Shown here piece after piece: positions 61,572 to 64,000 of a stretch of 64,000 nt of DNA (position 1 is its first letter; the number at the start of each line of letters is the position of its first letter). The notes beneath the pieces were generated by a model. That model was given only the letters and a program-made list of their open reading frames with translations. It did no database searches and had not been told where the DNA came from. The position numbers and the translations under genes are program-made. The stretch is from G020348385 sp964538085 (GTDB lineage Bacteria > Acidobacteriota > Aminicenantia > Aminicenantales > Aminicenantaceae). Location: contig CAZIDF010000012.1 of the NCBI GenBank assembly GCA_964538085.1, positions 42,675 through 106,674 on the forward strand. The letters are read 5' to 3'.

Positions 61572-62114
61572 TTATTTGGCTTGGGGGCCGATGCGGAAGT
61601 CGAGGGACGAGATCAGGTATTTGCTGGTGGACTCGAAAGCCCGCTTCAGTTCAGTGTATTCCTTCTCGAGAGGAGATTCCACTTTTAAAAGCACATCTTC
61701 AGGAGAAGCGGCACTGAAAAGGATGGATAGTTGACCCAGCGAAGGGGCTTTTTTGGACCGAGGGAAAATAAAGAGTATGCTGATGGAGATAGCCAAAACG
61801 GTGAGGGCAGCGGCAAGAGAGGGGATCAAGACAGGCCTTCGGACTGATCGCTTTGCACGGATTCTGCCCCCTGGTTCAGCTCCCCATTCAGGTTTATCGG
61901 GGATCGAAGCCATTATCCTTTTATTCAAGCTGTCATCGAAATCCTGGAGGATGGCTTGCTTGTCTTGGGTAAACTTCGGCTTGAGGGATGTGCAGAGTTC
62001 GGCATATTCCCGGCAAGAATCACATTTCGATAGATGTTTTCGCACATGGCTGGATATCGGTTTTCCCGAATCCAAGGCCTGTGATATCTTCCATTTATGT
62101 AATGTACAAAACAT
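61572..62114 (-). CDS. zinc-finger anti-sigma factor
   Basis: A protein of 180 residues from ATG 62114, which has GAGGAG 8 bp upstream and lies just downstream of the sigma stop; the frame to 62132 overlaps the sigma gene and is less likely. The ZAS motif is HVRKHLSKCDSCREYAELC at about 23-41 (H-x3-H, C-x2-C). One membrane helix at about 95-112 (SLAAALTVLAISISILFIF), then a periplasmic tail of ~60 residues. It keeps the sigma factor inactive until a signal outside is received. Confidence 0.87.
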   Translation of the reverse strand: MFCTLHKWKISQALDSGKPISSHVRKHLSKCDSCREYAELCTSLKPKFTQDKQAILQDFDDSLNKRIMASIPDKPEWGAEPGGRIRAKRSVRRPVLIPSLAAALTVLAISISILFIFPRSKKAPSLGQLSILFSAASPEDVLLKVESPLEKEYTELKRAFESTSKYLISSLDFRIGPQAK

Positions 62115-62128
62115 TTTGCTTCTCCTCA

Positions 62129-62731
62129 TCATAAGAATGAAAATTTATGGGCAGCCGACGTGGTTCCTGCCAGTTTTCTAGTTGCCAACGGTTGATCCAT
62201 CCTCTTCCCCAGATTCTGCCGTGCCCTGTGCAAAAGGACACGGACAGTGATCGGTTTTTTATTCAAGATTTTTGCCATATCCTTTATCGGCATGTCCTCA
62301 CCATAATGCAGCCAGAGGGCCTCGTATTGCCTCTTTCCCAATTTGCTGGCCATCTGCCAGATATTTTGAGATTCCTGCTTTTGTATGACGATATCCTGCG
62401 GGTCTAGAGGCGAGGAAGAGGGATCGAGAGGACCTGATCGTTTTTTCTCTGACCGGAAGCGGCTGATGGTCAGCCTGATGGCGATCGTGTACAACCATGT
62501 CGAAAATTTATGCTCAGAGCTGAATCGATCTATGTTATGGAAAGCTTTGAGGAATGTTTCTTGGATCAGATCTTCGGTATCTTGGTCTGTTTTGAAACGG
62601 TATCGCAAAAAATAGTACAAGCGGGAGCTGTAGCGGGTGATCAATTCCTCGAAAGACGATCGGGAGCCAGCAGCCACTTTAGAGGCTAACTCTTCATCGG
62701 AGATGTGGTTGACCGCTCGAGTGTTGTCCAT
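62129..62731 (-). CDS. ECF sigma factor
   Basis: A protein of 200 residues. Region 2: ELASKVAAGSRSSFEELITRYSSRLYYFLRYRF, DTEDLIQETFLKAFHNIDRFSSEHKFSTWLYTIAIRLTISRFRSEKKR. Region 4: LGKRQYEALWLHYGEDMPIKDMAKILNKKPITVRVLLHRARQNLGKRM. It is intact, in contrast to the split sigma gene at 30503-31122. The anti-sigma gene starts 14 bp after its stop, giving the normal sigma/anti-sigma pair. ATG at 62731. Confidence 0.93.
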   Translation of the reverse strand: MDNTRAVNHISDEELASKVAAGSRSSFEELITRYSSRLYYFLRYRFKTDQDTEDLIQETFLKAFHNIDRFSSEHKFSTWLYTIAIRLTISRFRSEKKRSGPLDPSSSPLDPQDIVIQKQESQNIWQMASKLGKRQYEALWLHYGEDMPIKDMAKILNKKPITVRVLLHRARQNLGKRMDQPLATRKLAGTTSAAHKFSFL

Positions 62732-62800
62732 CAGCTTGCTGGCTCCTTTTCGGATGTATCCAGAATCATTATAATCCTTATTTATGCTATTTCACAGAAA

Positions 62801-63745
62801 CTAAGGCAAAAGATTGAAATCTGCGATCAGATGGAGGGCTGAGAATTTTGCTTTACCCAGAGCGATGTCGAGCAATGCTTTGCTGGGATAATTCATCTCC
62901 ATGTAGATTTTTTTGCCTTTTGTCGCAATCGTGATATCTTCAGGAACCTTGAATCCAGTCTTCATTTCTTCCAGCTGCATGTTGGCCAAAGAAATCAACC
63001 CCCTCAGGACGTTTTCCATATTTTGGGCATCTTCCAAGGTTTTAACAGTGAAATTCAGCCGGATGTTGAAGTTTTCCTTTATTTCAGCAAGCGTGAACAG
63101 AGCCGATTCTGTTTTTTTGATGATGAAGACCTTGGATCCGCCTTTTGCCAAGGACGAGATATCATTGGCCATTGCGGCCATAAAGGCATTGGAAGGGATC
63201 TCTTTGATATAATCATTCATAGGGGAGCTTCCGATATTCGCTTTTTTTCCGGCGATGACATCCAGTGTCAGTTTGATGGCATCTTGGTTAGGTCCTATCA
63301 GCGCGAGTTTATCACTGGCAAAGACCCCGTATTCATCTTTATCCCAGTTGTGGATGATGTATTTGCCATAGGGGATCTCTTTGTGGGATTCTTCTTCCTT
63401 CAGAAGTTCGAGGAGATGATCTTTATTCAAATTTCCCTGGAGACAGGCCACGATGTTCTCCTCTCCTTTCCCTATCCCGAATACAGTGATACCATCGATG
63501 TCCTCTTTGAGGTCGATCTTGTACTTTTTATTGAAGTCAGCATTCTTTTTTCCGAGTCCCAGCGCATCTCGCTCATTGAGCAAATAATTCCCGATCTGGG
63601 TGGTTGCGAACTTTTCTAGATCGAAATGGATCATCCAGCTGGCCTCAGCAGGGATGATGGATTTTTGAAGGTTGTCCGCCAAAAGTTCACAACAAAAGAA
63701 CATGGCGAGAATGACCGTTACCATGACGATGACAGCTTTTTTCAT
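62801..63745 (-). CDS. secreted protein of unknown function
   Basis: A protein of 314 residues with a signal peptide (AVIVMVTVILAMFFCCELLA, about 4-23). I do not recognise the mature part. It has a mixed alpha/beta look with LQKSIIPAEASWMIHFDLEKFATTQIGNYLL at the start, and a later tandem of similar units (DGITVFGIGKGEENIVACLQG; FMAAMANDISSL; ITIATKGKKIYMEMNYPS). The opening phrase IPAEASWMIHFDLEKF is shared in form with some planctomycete and acidobacterial proteins of unknown function. Ribosome site AGGAGTG lies upstream of the ATG. It may belong with the sigma operon on the same strand (69 bp gap). Confidence 0.6.
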   Translation of the reverse strand: MKKAVIVMVTVILAMFFCCELLADNLQKSIIPAEASWMIHFDLEKFATTQIGNYLLNERDALGLGKKNADFNKKYKIDLKEDIDGITVFGIGKGEENIVACLQGNLNKDHLLELLKEEESHKEIPYGKYIIHNWDKDEYGVFASDKLALIGPNQDAIKLTLDVIAGKKANIGSSPMNDYIKEIPSNAFMAAMANDISSLAKGGSKVFIIKKTESALFTLAEIKENFNIRLNFTVKTLEDAQNMENVLRGLISLANMQLEEMKTGFKVPEDITIATKGKKIYMEMNYPSKALLDIALGKAKFSALHLIADFNLLP

Positions 63746-63898
63746 TTTTTCACTCCTATTCTGACTGAATTTGTACGTTCACCCTTTTATACGCTGCAAC
63801 GGGGATAACGTTACACATGGTCTCGGACGATAAAACCAATTCTCCATTAGTCCGTAATTAAACGTATGAACAATTAGAGTGTTATGGAGGGCATAGAC

Positions 63899-64000
63899 AT
63901 GAAAAAAACGAAAAGACGGCATTTTTTAAAAGCAGGCTTAGTGGGTTCTGTAGGACTTCTCGGATCTTCTTTTATCCCGGGGGCAGATGCAGCCCAAGCC
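63899..64000 (+). CDS. start of a Tat-exported protein (3' end outside window)
   Basis: From ATG 63899 with TATGGAGGGC 7 bp upstream the frame stays open to the window end. The first residues MKKTKRRHFLKAGLVGSVG form a twin-arginine leader (RRHFLK), with hydrophobic part LVGSVGLLGSSFIPGADA. The mature part is not visible, so no family can be named. Confidence 0.75.
   Translation, partial: MKKTKRRHFLKAGLVGSVGLLGSSFIPGADAAQA

Noticed and set aside
1..64000. CRISPR array, rRNA, tRNA, prophage or defence island
   Set aside because: No regularly spaced repeats, no RNA-gene-like clover or rRNA segments were seen in the spacers, and apart from the VapBC-type pair no defence or phage genes are present.

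Overview
The window looks like a chromosomal segment of a Gram-negative-type bacterium. Outer-membrane proteins are frequent: a TonB-dependent receptor, DUF2490, DUF481 and DUF5916-type barrels. So are Tat-exported enzymes (sulfatase, PhoX-like phosphatase, D-aminoacylase family, a further Tat leader at the right edge) and periplasmic metallopeptidases. The mix of large stand-alone FtsX/MacB-type permeases, a sortilin-like BNR protein, DUF1343 (NamZ), CBM9/DUF5916 and LA_2272-repeat proteins resembles Acidobacteriota/Aminicenantota-like genomes. That placement is an inference from gene content; no rRNA or other strong marker is present. No rRNA, tRNA, CRISPR array, prophage or intact transposase gene was seen.

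Layout. 1-4.9 kb: two amino-acid permease/universal-stress-protein fusions and a PhoX-like phosphatase. 4.9-7.6 kb: a BlaI-like repressor and M56 peptidase pair with two palindromic operators, a MITE-like repeat, and an MgtC-like protein. 7.8-13.8 kb: a small secreted protein, an exported amidase, then a tight run of aminotransferase, sugar-type binding protein and sodium symporter. 14.1-17.8 kb: a DUF5916 barrel protein and a Tat sulfatase, followed by a second MITE-like copy. 18.2-22.9 kb: one eight-gene operon on the minus strand holding two GntR(YtrA-type)/ABC exporter modules, including an unlisted 28-residue membrane peptide, with a clear promoter and overlapping operator. 23-29.3 kb: Spy-like and Met/Gly-rich envelope proteins, TerC, an MFS exporter and a TonB receptor. 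29.6-31.1 kb: an ECF sigma/anti-sigma/periplasmic sensor operon in which the sigma gene is split by a -1 frame change exactly on an A9 run. 31.1-36.8 kb: M28 peptidase, NamZ-like muramidase, DUF4405-like membrane protein, FolD and a DUF2490 barrel. 36.9-46.4 kb: BNR/sortilin-like protein, FtsX permease, repeat-rich spacer, membrane-anchored methyltransferase plus SRPBCC protein, and an M16 peptidase. 46.5-56.2 kb: SDR oxidoreductase, MFS, small envelope proteins, a second FtsX permease, YoaP-like acetyltransferase, a VapBC-type toxin-antitoxin pair, a shortened GyrI-like protein and two barrels. 56.2-64 kb: ABC-F ATPase, LA_2272 repeat protein, D-aminoacylase family enzyme, a composite repeat, a second sigma/anti-sigma pair, a secreted protein of unknown function and the start of a Tat-exported protein.

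Functionally the region is dominated by envelope work: nutrient scavenging (TonB receptor, symporter, binding protein, permeases), extracytoplasmic hydrolysis (amidase, sulfatase, phosphatase, M16, M28, NamZ, aminoacylase) and envelope stress sensing (two ECF sigma systems, BlaI/M56, YtrA-type ABC modules). The most unusual sequence-level signals are the A9 frameshift in the sigma gene, the coupled mini-membrane protein in the ABC operon, and several families of small palindromic or inverted-repeat elements in the spacers.
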